Part shown: positions 14,701 through 28,000 of the stretch, piece after piece
Layout of the letters: each line of letters starts with the position of its first letter
Position numbering within the stretch: position 1 is the first letter of the stretch
Source of the DNA: Larimichthys crocea
Lineage: Eukaryota > Chordata > Actinopteri > Sciaenidae
DNA length: 64,000 nt
Direction: 5' to 3'
Assembly: GCF_000972845.2 (NCBI RefSeq)
Contig: NC_040022.1
Span: 16,273,865-16,337,864 of the forward strand
Program-made: the position numbers and the translations under genes
Notes under the pieces: model-generated
Told to the model about the DNA's origin: nothing
The model's input: only the letters and a program-made list of their open reading frames with translations
The model's database searches: none

Positions 14701-17700
14701 ACCTGATTCCACTCTCATGTCTGCACTGTAAATATGAAGTTACCAACAGCAGCCGACTAACTTTGCTTAGCATAAAGTGACTGGTTCCTTTAAAAAGTAA
14801 TAGTCTGCATACCAGCACTGCTAAAGCTAAAGTAACACATTGTGCACACTTTTTTTTGATGGATTAAACTAACAAGATACAATTTGTGAGGTGCAAAGTC
14901 TGTCTATGACCTTTCCTGCATGAACAAAACATAGACTTATTGTCTTCTGTGATATTTTAATCAAAAACACCCAATAAACACTGTAACATAATGTCGTATC
15001 ATGGTATAAATGACCACCAGTTGAAGGACATACAGTAAAGCGGTAGGGGTTGCTGCTCTCTGGAAACTCCCAGGTCAAAAGAACACTGGTTTTAGTGGCC
15101 AAATTGACTGAAAAATTCCTCGGCACATCTGGGAAGCAAACAAACAAACAAAAAAAACAGTCAGTTGTTATGAAGAATTTTATTTTAATCAGCGGCTCCT
15201 CTGCTTTCCCACTGCAAACCCTGTAAAAACTGAGGACATGTCAGTCAGATCTGTTACCGGGGGAAGAATACATGATGGTTAGGAGGACCGGCAGGTGATG
15301 AGGAGAGTGGATGGCAAGAGAAATAAGTACAAATAACAGACAGAGCGGCTGCAGGAATGTGACATGCCACATTCTCAGAGTGTTTGCTTGTGGTTTTTAC
15401 ACTTAGAATTCAGCATGTCAGCACAGGTTTTGGAAAAGGTGGAAGTGGAGGTCTATGAGATTAAAAAAAAGCTTACCCACAGATACAGGACCAGATGCTG
15501 GTTTGACTTGAATTCAGTCTGAACACTTACCTTCTGTATTAGATACTGAATACTCAGGGCCTGTATTGACTTTTACCTGAAGGTTTGTGATAAGCAGTGC
15601 TCTTGAAGCAAACATCCATTAACATTCAGCTTACTTCCACTGGTGGTGAAGGAGGGTAGGTGATGAAGGTATAAGTGAGTGAGTGGAGGAGATTGGAGGG
15701 AGTAGTTGTGTTCCCTTAGACTCTGCAGTTCTCAACCTCTCTGAGGTGCATGGGTGAAAGGCCAACCTGAAAGAACTGGCCCAGACCTCATTTAGTTCAA
15801 TGTTTTGGAGTGAAATCCACATTAAGGGGAGCAGAGATGTGAAGCTGTACCAGTGCTTAAATGGTGAAGGGGTTTTCCTGAGGCCTGAGGCCAGCCCTAC
15901 CTGTTTCAAAGGCCAAGGTTTGGCTCACTAGAGGTGGGCTGAAGGGGCCTGGCCCTGCTTTGTTGTGTGCTCTGAGCCACACCTCGTAGGCTGTGCTGTG
16001 ATTGAGGCCCAAGATGGTGTAGCTGGACTCACTCGCTGGTAACGTGATCAGCCATGGGGGAGCAGTGGGGGCTGGTATGGCTGAAGGGCCAGGGTCTGCA
16101 GATGGTTTGGGGACTGCAGCCTCTTTGTAAGCTATGGTGTACGCAGTGATGTCACCGTCGCACTCCTCTGGAGCAGGGGGCAGCCAGGAGAACTGCAGGG
16201 AGCAGCATGTGGCATTAACAAAGTCAGTTATTTTGGGGTATCCCAAGGGTGGGAACATGGGAACTGTTATTTCCTGCTGCACTACATCTCCATAGCCCAC
16301 TCGGTTCTTCGCAGAGAGGACAAAGATGTAGGAGGAGCCCGGGGAGAGGTTTCTGACAGTGAAGTTTTTCTCCCGATTCGTGAAATCCACTGTGGTGTCT
16401 AAAGACGTATTCTTCAGGCCAAACTGTAGGCGGTATCCTTGGATTTCCACTGAGGCCCTCTGGCTATCAGATCCTGACTCAGAGAACTCCAGCGGAGGAG
16501 CCCACCGCACCATTACTGATGGACCCGATCCTGGACGCAACCAAAGGGAGGGAGGGCCAGGCACTGCAAACGACAGTGTAGGCAGCAGAAAATCAATCGG
16601 AATATATATAAAAACATATATCATGTAAATCTTGTACAAGAATTAGAATTGATTTGGCTGTTTATTTACTGCCGGCTCCTGGTGGAGCTTACTGTAAGAT
16701 CAATTCTTGAGTATGTTACTAAATCCAGTGCACTGAACTGTATACTTGGCATATGCTTACCAATCCCCAGGGTCTGCACCAGCTTGGCTTTGCTGTGTGC
16801 TCCATCCCCTTTGGTGGTGTATGCTGCCACTGAGACGGAGTACAAAGTCTCTGCTTTCAGGCCTGCTAATATCAGCTCCTGTGCAGGAAAACGCATAACG
16901 GCACCATCAAATACTGCTCACTCATTCCTTTAAATATGAGACACTCTCTTCACTCCTTTTCTTTACAGCTATGCATCCGTAAGAAATGATCACAAAGTTA
17001 CATATCAGCGAGGCCAATCAAATCTCAAACTGTCTCTGTATTTTGGATGCATTGTGCTGTATGTATTAATAGTGAGTTCAATTGTAACGAGAAGAGGATG
17101 GGTAGTCTGCACTCACATATTGAGTCGAGTCATCCTCCTCCATCTTATTCCACAGACCAGACACACCCAGCAGGCAGCCGAGACAGATGAGAGTGAGTCA
17201 AAGGACAAAAGGAGAGACAGGAAGGATGTTTAATGAAAAAAATAAATGGACATCATTTAATCATTTAAATATTCAGCTATGATGTCACCTGGGACTCGTC
17301 CAATAAAAGGTCTTTGATCCGGGGAAGGTTTCGTGATTCACCGCTCTCTGCACGGCTAAAATGCACCTGGTAGCCACGTATCTGGCCTTGCCGTAACCGT
17401 GGCAACACTGACCGCCAGGTGACTCGAAGTGCTGAGGAGTTGAGCGGTTGGACGTCCACGTGACGAGGAGCTGCACCAGGGACTACGCACAAATGCAGAA
17501 TTAATTAAGTGACCAACAGTCTAGCCAGTGAATAATCAGCTAAACAATCAATACTGATTAGGTCTGATCTACGGCTCTCAGTCTTACCATCCTCATCAGT
17601 TCTGCAAAGGGCAGCCTGGCTGCTGGGTCCAGTCCCCCCTGCAGTGGAGGCTGCCATGGTGATGTTGTACCAGCTCCATTTCTCCAGCCCCTCTAACACT

Positions 17701-20700
17701 GTCTGCCCCTGCTGGGCTGAGATAGGAAGCCCCCTCACCTCCTGGCCCTGACCCCCGCCTCCTGCCCCAGAAACTCTCTGGTATCTCAGGACATAACCTG
17801 CCAACTCGCCATTCTGGCCCTCCATTGGAGGCGGCTTCCAACTTACTCTCAGCGAGGTCGAGCTGGCACTCTCGCAGGACACACCCTCGGGTGAAGCTGA
17901 GGGCTCTGATTGGACAAGGGGCAAGGAGGGTGATTGGCAAAGAGTTTAGGAGAAACCCAGGAGAATGGGGGTTGAAAAAGCAAGGGAGGGGTAAAATACA
18001 AGCAAAAGGATAAAAGATAAGGATAAAAAAGGAAACAGTAAGAAACTAAGGTGAACTGAGATAACACAGGGACAGACATGACTCATAAAAGGAGGAGCGA
18101 CCACATAATTTAAAATCATAATGTTAGGCTTAGAGCCTAATGAAATAAACCAGAGACAGGCATATCGAACCTGAGTGGACAACTTAATTATATGTGCATC
18201 TGAAACCTGATGATTATATCTTATCCTTTGGCTGTAGCTGGTGACACAAAATGATCCAGATTTATGAATGAAAAACAAATAAAGTATTTCTTTCTAAAGT
18301 AGGGATGCATAGCTCCGTACACAGGAGCACAGACAAATAATAACATTTCATAACACCAGCCCAGTTGGTGGCATGATCCTTGAGTCCTTGGGATAATATA
18401 GAGTGGACTGAGACTTTCCACTGCTGACTAGATGAAGGTCTTGGGCTTCAGAAAGGGAAGAAACAAACAAACTAAAACAGATTTCACAGTGCAGAGAGGA
18501 TTTAGGAGGCAGGTAAAAAAAACAAACAAAAAAAACGAGGAGCCTGGGAAAGAAAGGCACTCAGACGGATATTGAAAGTCATGCTAGAATGATGAATTGT
18601 AGAACTGAATCAGAAGTAGACTGGGATATATACTGCAACAAACACAAGTTCAGAAAACCAAAAATCACCATCATCACCACAGATTTCTGAACCGTAGGTG
18701 TCACTCACCCCATATAATGTTCCCCGAAGAGCGCACATGCCATGGCAAACGTGGCCGAGGCGTCTGGGCTTATGCCATGTGTGTATGTGTGGGAGTGTAA
18801 TAGTCATAGCTGACAGGTTCAAGTATCTATCCACTCAGCCGTACAGCTACTGTTCTGTTGGCCTCGGGGGACAATCTAGATGTGCACCAAAGCTTGGCGA
18901 TAACAAAGCGCACATAACCTCCCTGGGAAATGAATTCTGCTGCATGAAATAGTCTGCTTATCTGGCACCTTCTCTTACCCCCCCCCCAAAACCACCACCA
19001 CCACCACCACCACCATCCTATTCTGCCACCTCCTCCACTGTACCATCTTGATCTCATTTTCTTTTTGACGGTAAAGAGTAAAAGGAGACAAGCCAGAAAC
19101 ACGTTTGTTTAGCGCATTTGTACCCGGTTCTAAAAATAATCTGATTTTGAATACACAGTATAAATCTTTTGTGTCTGTTGAGCCATTGTAAACACTTGAC
19201 AAAAACTTACCAATGAAGTGATACAGCGCCAAGATCTGCAGGACTCGGGGCTCTTTTCTCGAGCACGACTACTTCATTAATTCTTTTCCTTGTCCCATTT
19301 TATCCATTATCTCTGCTTATTCTTTTTGTCCTCCTTGACAGCAGATATGAAACGAGTTGATATGTCAGTTAGCTTATTTGACTATTTATCGACTATCAGT
19401 GATTGTGCAAGAAAAGAAGAGAGAAAAGGGGACAAGGGAAAGAATCCAAGTTCAGTGTTGATAAAATACAGACCGACCTGCACTTACCTGTCAACATAGC
19501 ACGCCAACCACCATTCTTTAACGCTTCTCACCACTGGCTGCTAGCCAATAAGTGGCAGACAGTTTCGCCCCTTCAAAGACATTAGACACTGATAGAGTGG
19601 AAAAAGTGAAAGGAGGGTGAATAAAAGGAAGAGTGAAACATCAATCGGTGCTCCATCTCCATCTGTCATGATGTTTTGGCTGTATAAGAAAGCGAGAGGC
19701 TGAGCTGAGGAAGAAAGGCGCAGTCAAACATAGATGGATGGATGGGAGGGGGTGCCGGACAGATGGGTTGATAAACGAGATAGATGGAGAGATGTGAAGA
19801 CGGTTCCCAGGTTTTACTGGGTCAGGAACCAAAAGCTCATAAGCTGTGTATGTAGAGGACAAACCTTTGCATGAGATATGTGTACAAGACTCAATCATAA
19901 TATAATTTACATTTATGGCATCTGTGTGTGTGTGTGTGTGTGTGTGTCTGCAGGTACAGTATGTGAACTGTAGACGTACTGGCTTGTGACGTCCTCTGCA
20001 CCAGTTCGTTAGTGAACGCTCCGATGCCTTTGCTTGAAATGGCGGCCAAGGAGAAGGAGTACTCTGTGTTTGCTTTCAGACCCTCGACTGTGTAAGAATT
20101 TCTGGGCCCGAAGGTCAGCTTCTCCTATGAAAGAGAAAAGAAAGAGGAGCAGAGGACAGGCCGAGATGTGTACCAAGAGGAGTGAGAAAGAAGACATTAA
20201 AGGAGAGTTGGAAAAAAAAAAGATGAAGACTGTCACTGGATGTTGGGGTTAATCTTTTAAAGTTCTTCTTTTATCTTTCTGCTCATCCACCTGTCTTGTT
20301 AGGAAATCTACTCAGACAGATATATAAAAAATAGAAGTCTTACCAAGCTGCCAAACTTGACAGGTTTGTAGAGCAGCTCGTAGTTGACGATGCCCTCCTT
20401 GGTGTAAGCAGGTTCCCAGGTCAGTTCGATGCTGGTGTCTGTCACCCTACCGACTTTAAACTTCCCTGGTTGGCCTGGGACTGAGGGGGACGGGACAAAA
20501 CAATCAGTCAGGACTCTATATTAATATCTATACATGTATATACTCCCTCCAAATATATACTGTATACTGTATATTTATAATATTCTTTTACAGTATTTTT
20601 GTTTTGTAGTTAAAAGCTAAAATCTATTTTCTTAAAAACAAAGCTTTTTACTACAGGTTATGACATTAGAATACAGTTTTTTTAAATAAATGTAAATTGA

Positions 20701-20703
20701 TAA

Positions 20704-20749
<46 letters not shown>

Positions 20750-23700
20750 CACTATACTATACTATACTATACTAATTAAAACTTTCTTTAACATTTTCTC
20801 AGTTTACTGTGTTCATTTCAACTCTGTTACCTGTTATCCTGTGTTTCTATTTTACTTTTTTTTCTACTTTTTTTTTTTACTTGTACATGTATTATTATTT
20901 TATTCCTCTCTGGTTACCTCATTGTTTTACTTAACTTTCCCTTTTCTTTCCATTTTGCTTATCTTTTCTTTTGTGACGCATTTTGTGACTGTCTTTAGAA
21001 AAGTGCTCTATAACTGTGTGTGTTGTTAATATAATTAATAAAAATCTATATATAAAGACGGGAATTACGTTGGCAGGGAAATGCTCCTGCCAATCAAATC
21101 TAATTACATCACTGCCACACAGTCCTGATGAAGCAGAGTTTTATTTTTTGACTGTTTTTCTTCTAACTTTAGCTGTAACAGTTTTTTTATTGTCAGAATT
21201 ACTTCATGTTCAGATGATTTGTAATGAAAAAAGACATAATAATCATAATGTACACCCACTGACCCATTTCATTTTTGTGCAGTTTCTAACATATTTTTAC
21301 TTCTTTCATGTAGTAGAAAATGGTAGACTTTTTAGGTTCATCTAATAAAGTAGCAGTAGCCCGAGCTACACAAGAATTTAAACTACTAATACCATCAGAG
21401 TAATCGTCTCTTTGTCACTCTAATCATATAAAAGCTGCGACAGCAGCTGTCACAGTGACATGAACAGCACCGAGGTACAAGGGACGGTTTTGGCTGTTAA
21501 TCCCTGTTTCCTTATTATTCCTTGTATCCTCAGTTCTCTCCTAAGACGTGGAATTTATCCCTTTTGAAGAAGTCATATTTTCTGAGGTGAAGCTTACTCG
21601 CAAAGAATTTCTCAGTAGATTGCGTCACAAACTTAACTCACTTTACTTCGTCACTACTTAAGCGTTTATGTACATGCACACACACAAATGATGACTCATT
21701 TGTGCTTGGTTGCATGCACACATCTGAATAACAACCACTACTCTCCTGCACATGAATAAATGAAGACGATCACTTAGTTCTTATCTGTGTACCAGCATAG
21801 ATAACAGCACAAACATCTTGCACAAACATCTTTCAATTACACACCCATTCACAGTCAAAAACACAAACACAAACACAAACACTGACCTCCAGGCATGACT
21901 TTAACATGAACTGGGTCTGAGAAGGGTCCATCCCCTACAGAGGTAAAAGCCAGGACCTGGATGGTGTAGGTCTCAGAGGTCACCAGGTTCTGAATGGTGG
22001 TGATCACACTGTCCTGGACATTGTGGATCTGCCACTCATTCATTGGCCTGGATGGATCCATGGTGTAGTACACACGGTACCCTTTCACCTACGGCAGAAA
22101 GAGAAGTGAACCGGATTTTAAGATCATCAGTGACTGGGATGTATTTAGTATTGAGTCGTCTAAGTCCTCTGTCACATACCCATGCTAATCCATAATACCA
22201 TCTTTCAACACAACTCCTCTATCACAGCAAAGGTCATCATCAATGAATGAGTTTTTACTCTAGTCCAGATGGTCCTGTGGATTTGTTGGTTGAGTGTTTT
22301 GTTAGAGGTCATTGTCACAAGGTGATGCCCCGACATCTCTGAAGCTGTTGTTGCAGTTGACCCTGATAAATAAATCTCACCAAATCATTTCCAATCCAAG
22401 CTGTAGATGTACTCATATTGTAGAGAAGATATAACTCCTGCTATGGGATTTATTTATGGGCAGTTCAGAGTGTAATCCTGTTGTCATGCCATTGCCCTCA
22501 AACTCCACCTCGATCACCTCTCCTGTTATTACTTTGTAATATCTATAATCCTCATATGCACTCAGCTCAGTCTTGCACTTTTTTAGGCACCTACTATACA
22601 GTTTTGTAGGGTAGAAAGAGAAGTAGGCCTCAAGAGGGAGTGCTCTTAACTTAGAGCGGACAGTCCAATTACCTTTTCTTTCTTTAGGGGGTGGGGAAAG
22701 TAGCAAGGGAGTTACAGGAGGGAAATCTCTGGCAAGAAGACACAATCACTGCAAAGGACGTGAACCTGCACACTGCAATAAAGCTCCCAATGGTGAATTT
22801 TATTAAGGCTTCATGGTTTTAATCTCATGTGGGCCTTTGTGCAATTTTGAAATGTTGTCAGTCCATAGTAAGTGAGGATACAATGCAGTGTCAAATGTGG
22901 GGAACACACAACTCTGTCTAGTACTTACACTGTTTTATATATGTACAGCGCTTAACAAATTTATTGGACCCCCTGTCAGAGACAATCCAGCATCATGAAG
23001 TGCTTTAATGCGGACTCTTTCAGGAATGAGGAATTTCAAACTGAATTCAAATTGAAGAAGTCAGAAATTAATTAAGCATAACTAAAACTATTTTTTCTGT
23101 TCAGGTATGCAAGTAAATAACAATAATTTGACATCTTAATCAAAAAATAATAATGTGCTTTTTCAGTTTTTTTGTAAAACAGTAAATTTTAAAATTCATG
23201 GATAACAATATTAATTATATTTTAGCATTAAAAACATCATTTTGGTTAAAAAGCTTCTACACACTGGTGTATTAACCATTACAGAAACATAAAAAAGGAT
23301 TTTGGTAATTACCAATGCTGTTAATTAGGGCACCTCTAGCCGATTTTGAAAAACTGAATGTTACTTTTAATCAATCAGTCATGTTATACATGCCCAAAGG
23401 AGAGACTGAATACATGCAATGAACGAAAACAATCAGTAAAAACATAGAAATGTGGGAAGTGAATGTGTATATGTGCTGAAAGGTACCATTTGCTCACAGA
23501 CTTAAGGGACAAAATTTGCAACTCTGGACACCAAATAGACTCTGCCCTCTTTTAACAGTGGTAATCTTATTATACAGAACAGAATAGCTTTTTTTTATCA
23601 CCAGTGGTTTTGCTTAAGATATTTACCAAGATATTTAGAATGATTTGGCATTTGACAGAAAAGAAAGACAAGAAAAGAATTTAAACCAAACACATACAAA

Positions 23701-24976
23701 ATCTATGTAACACGACGTCCGTTGTTACATTTCTACCTCTGACAGCAGAAAAAGAGACATTTCCCACCTGTCCATTGGGTTCCTCCGGCTCTTCCCAGCG
23801 GACCATCACAGTGTTCTGTGAAATAATGTGCGCCTGGACGTTTCGAGGAGGACTGGCCGGGGCCTGCTCTCCTGTACGGGCCTCCACGCGTGTAGAGGAG
23901 GGCCCCTGGCCGATGCTATTGAAAGCCGACACTCTGATTTCATACTCTGTGTTGGGGTACAGTCCCCCGATGCTGTAACGGGTGGTGGTGATGCTGTCCA
24001 CTGTCTCGTACTTGCTGTCCGGCCCTTTGGCTCGGTACTGGATGATGTAGTAGGAGACAGGGTCTGGGTTGCCAGAGTCCCAGGTAATGGTCACACTGGT
24101 GGCGGTGGTTTCGGTGACTATGGGTGTGCCGGGAGGCTTTGGCAAAGCTGAGGATTTGAAGGGAAGAGAATTATATCATTTACTATGCACTACTTATTTG
24201 GTTCTGTCCATTCTGCACTTATTACTGTTTTGATGACATATAACGACTGCACTGTTTTATGCAAAGCAACTTCCCCAAAGTAAGGATATATTAATGACCT
24301 CCACAGTGTTATGTATCAATGTGCCTTAATCATTCTTTAAATACATACCGTACCACAAACATACAGATAAAATTTGCTGGACAGAAGTCAAATGGAAAAT
24401 TGCCATCCCGCAAAGGTATCCAATTATCCTGACATGCACACATTTGGAAATACAGTGGAAACCCAATCAAACTAGATTTGTCTGTCAGTAAAGCAACAAC
24501 TGAGGCACTTTTCCCACAATGTTCTCTCTCTCTAAGAGACAAAATTATGTGATTAGAGCGCCCCTTACTCTTTACTAAAACCTGAGCGGTGGACTCAATG
24601 ATACCCAGGCTGCTCATGGCCACACAAGTGTAGTTTGCAGACTCCCGGACACCGTTGAGCTCCAGCACGTTTCGTCCTATCGGCATTTCATCCTCGGGGG
24701 TGAGGTCCTCGCTGCCCAGCATCCACTTGACATAAGGCATGGGCGAACCCACGGCCACGCAGGTGATATTGACGCTCCCTCCCGGCATGATCTCATGGTT
24801 GGAGGGAAGGATGGAGAAACGAGGGGGCACACGGCGCACTGGGAAAGGAGGAGAGTCGGGGTAGAAAGGAGAGGGGGGTTTAGGGGTAAGGTGGGGAGCG
24901 GTTGGGGGAGGGAGAAAAATGGGAGAGAGGAGAAAGAAAGGTGGAGAAAAAGAAGGAGGGGGGGTGAGGGAGAATC

Positions 24977-25008
<32 letters not shown>

Positions 25009-28000
25009 GAGGAGGAGGAGCGAGGCAGAAAGCAAGATGGAGAATAAGAGAGAAGGTGAGGGCAAGAAAGATAAAAAGAAAGAAAAAGAGAGAGAGAAAG
25101 AGAGGAGAGGTAACAGGAAGGGGGAGAATGAACTTCAGGGTTTTTACAGAAAATTACAAAGGGATATTTCAAGTTTAGTCCCAATTACTTTATGGTACTG
25201 ATGATTCCAACAAAAAGACACAAATCTTGTGTTGAGCTCAACCAATCAGAGTGAGCTGCCTACTCAAAATAATATAGTGACAAACTCTTGAGTATCATTT
25301 CAACCAGGACATGACACCTATAGTCAGTTTCTCTTCTTAAAAATTCGGTATTCAATTTTTTTAAGCAGGAAGTGATTCAGGTTTTTACTCTTTTTTTTAT
25401 TCTAGTTATATAATTATTTTATTGCCCCCTCTAAGCAATGACTAAACTTTACCAGAAACTACAGTTAGAAACTTTACTTCATTGAAATTTCTGTGCCTTA
25501 AGGTGCTTCTTGCATTAGATGGGCTCTTTTTAGAGAGAGTGTATGCATCATGGGGGCAGATCAATAAGCCCTGCCTGCTATTTGTGTCCCCATGAGAAGA
25601 ACAAGTAACATGGCAAGTTATATCCAATGCTGCATCTGTCAGAGGTTGGTTGACTATATATTAGGGAGAGATGCATCGAGAGACTGAACTCATAGGTCAC
25701 TTGCATGCCTGGGCGACTCAAGAGGGATAAAATGGAGGAACACAAAGAAGAGAACGAAGAACTGAAGACTGAGAGGGAGACAGAAAGAAGCGAGACAAGA
25801 CAGATAGAGGGACAGAATAAGTGTCAGAGAGAGAAAGACAAAGACAGGAAGAGAGAAGGAGACAGAAAGAGAGAGAGAGAGAGAGAGGCAGCTCTGCTTC
25901 TCTTCCAGACAATGACAGGCAATGTAGCAAAGGACAGCCACATTGTACAACAAGATACTGTACAATACATAGGATTCATAACTGATACAGTGTGTAGTCA
26001 AATGAATTGGAAATGTGGACAGGAGTGGGTTCTAATAAGGTGTTGTGGCAATTACAGAGTGATCATTGGACACATTAAGTAAAGAACACCAAGACAGCAT
26101 GAAAGAGGCAGAACGGGAAAGAACGAGTGCGAGCAAAAAGAGAGATATGTGAGGTAGTATGTGCATGTTTATAAGTTAATAAACTTATGTACATGTGTCT
26201 GTCGCTCCTACACATCAGGGTGCAGACAGAATGCAGAAGAAGAAGAGAAAAAAGGGGGGGGAGGGAGGGAGGGAGAGGAGGGGAAAAAGACAGGGAAGTG
26301 GAGATAAAGAGAGGATTAGAAGAGGGTTTAGGGGAAGGACGGGAAAAAGGGGGAAGAAAAGAGGAGCGAGGAAGAAGAAAACACATGGATCTATTTAAAA
26401 ACACGGCTATATACCAGAGTCAGGCCCATTCAGAAAGTAGGTGCTTCAAAAGTAAGAAAAAGAAAGACTAGTAGAGATCGGATGTTGAAGGAACAGAGAA
26501 GAAGAGGATACCCCAGGGTCACAAGACAGGAAACAGAAAGAGACAGAGAGAGTAACGGACAAACATCTCTGCATGGAAGGAGAGAATGAAAGGGAGGGCA
26601 AACAGAGAGCAGAACATTGTCGAAAAAACTCAGCTAAACTCAACACTAGGAAGCTTATACGTATAATAAAACATGAATGTGAAAAGCAAAAAATGTTCTA
26701 AAATAGATCAAAATAAAAAAAGTTACTGTAAAAACCTACAGAATGAGTCTACATTTGCTTTAAATGACTGCAAATCAATTTTAATATACTATATATATTT
26801 AATAAAGCAATAAAATCAAAGATAAATAAATAAATATGGGTAAATTTGCTGCACAACCTCCACTCCTTAATGTGTAACATCATTACTTGGAATCTTCACA
26901 GGCCACATCCCCCCTACTCAAAGAATCTAGAGACAATTGAATAGAAGTTAACATTTTTGCATGATTTCAACAGATGAAAAAAAAAAAAGAGGTGCCATGA
27001 CGTCACTATCATTTCATGAATAACATAAAGTGCAAAGCATTTGGAATACTTGTAGGAAAAAAAAACTAAAATGCCGGAAGATACCCAGAATTGGATACAG
27101 AAGTTGAAGACACGAAAGAGACAAAGAGACAAAAACAGGTAGATCTGTTAGAAAACAGACATGATTAGGCAGGCATCTCCTCATCTGAGCATGCTGGAGA
27201 CAAACAGACAGACAGACTGCATCCATGACAGCTCCATGCACAAGACAGACACAGCCGGTGCAATGCAGCATGACACAACTCAGTTTCATTCAGTCAGTTA
27301 TTTTATACCTATCAAAAAAAGAATAAAAAAAAAAAAGAAAAAGACAATTAATTAAGTGTCATGGATTAGTTTGGTAATATGCAAGAACAACACGATGAAG
27401 GTGAGTGATCAAACACATGAACTCAGCAATATTTCTTAAAAAATAGCAGTGAGGCCCGGAGACAAAAGGCTGAAAAATCCACTGCGGAGACACAGCCGAG
27501 TACTTTACAATAAAGTGAACTCATAACAAGGGATAATCCTTCACATGCTCACAGAGCCTCTAGCTTAAAGTTAATCGAGCCGGGCTGCATGATTCCCCTC
27601 CATTTTCTATACAGTTTTGTGAGAGCCAGGAGCTTCAATCTTTATTAGCGGGAGCTATCATTAGTCCCGTCCTCTACAGGGAGTCTGGAGGCTACAGGCT
27701 GGGGAGACCTTGGCACAGCCATAAGGATTACCGCTATATGCCCGTTCAGCACCGTCACCGAGCTGACATTTACGCAGCACCATCCAGTCTGTCTCAAGGA
27801 CAAGGCTTTCATTAACCACTGTAGTAAGGGGGAATCATTAATATCCCCCCTGGATATCTAAAATTGTGAATGGATATGATTAATTTCAAATGTCATTCAG
27901 TAGAGGCGTATCTGAGTGTTTGGAAAAGATAGCAACAAGCAGCGAGATAAAGCACGGGCTATATTACAGTACAGTCAAGTTAACATATTGCTATATCTGG

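Larger units (their letters stand above)
14423..15900 (-). other. ptprs: Introns around FN3-8 exons
   Basis: Introns 14423-15033 and 15129-15900. The first contains dispersed repeat copy 2; nothing was recognised in the second. Confidence 0.75.

Noticed and set aside
24795..25178. 127-codon Arg/Lys/Glu-rich + strand ORF
   Set aside because: Artefact of the polypurine tract next to exon 7, antisense to the gene.
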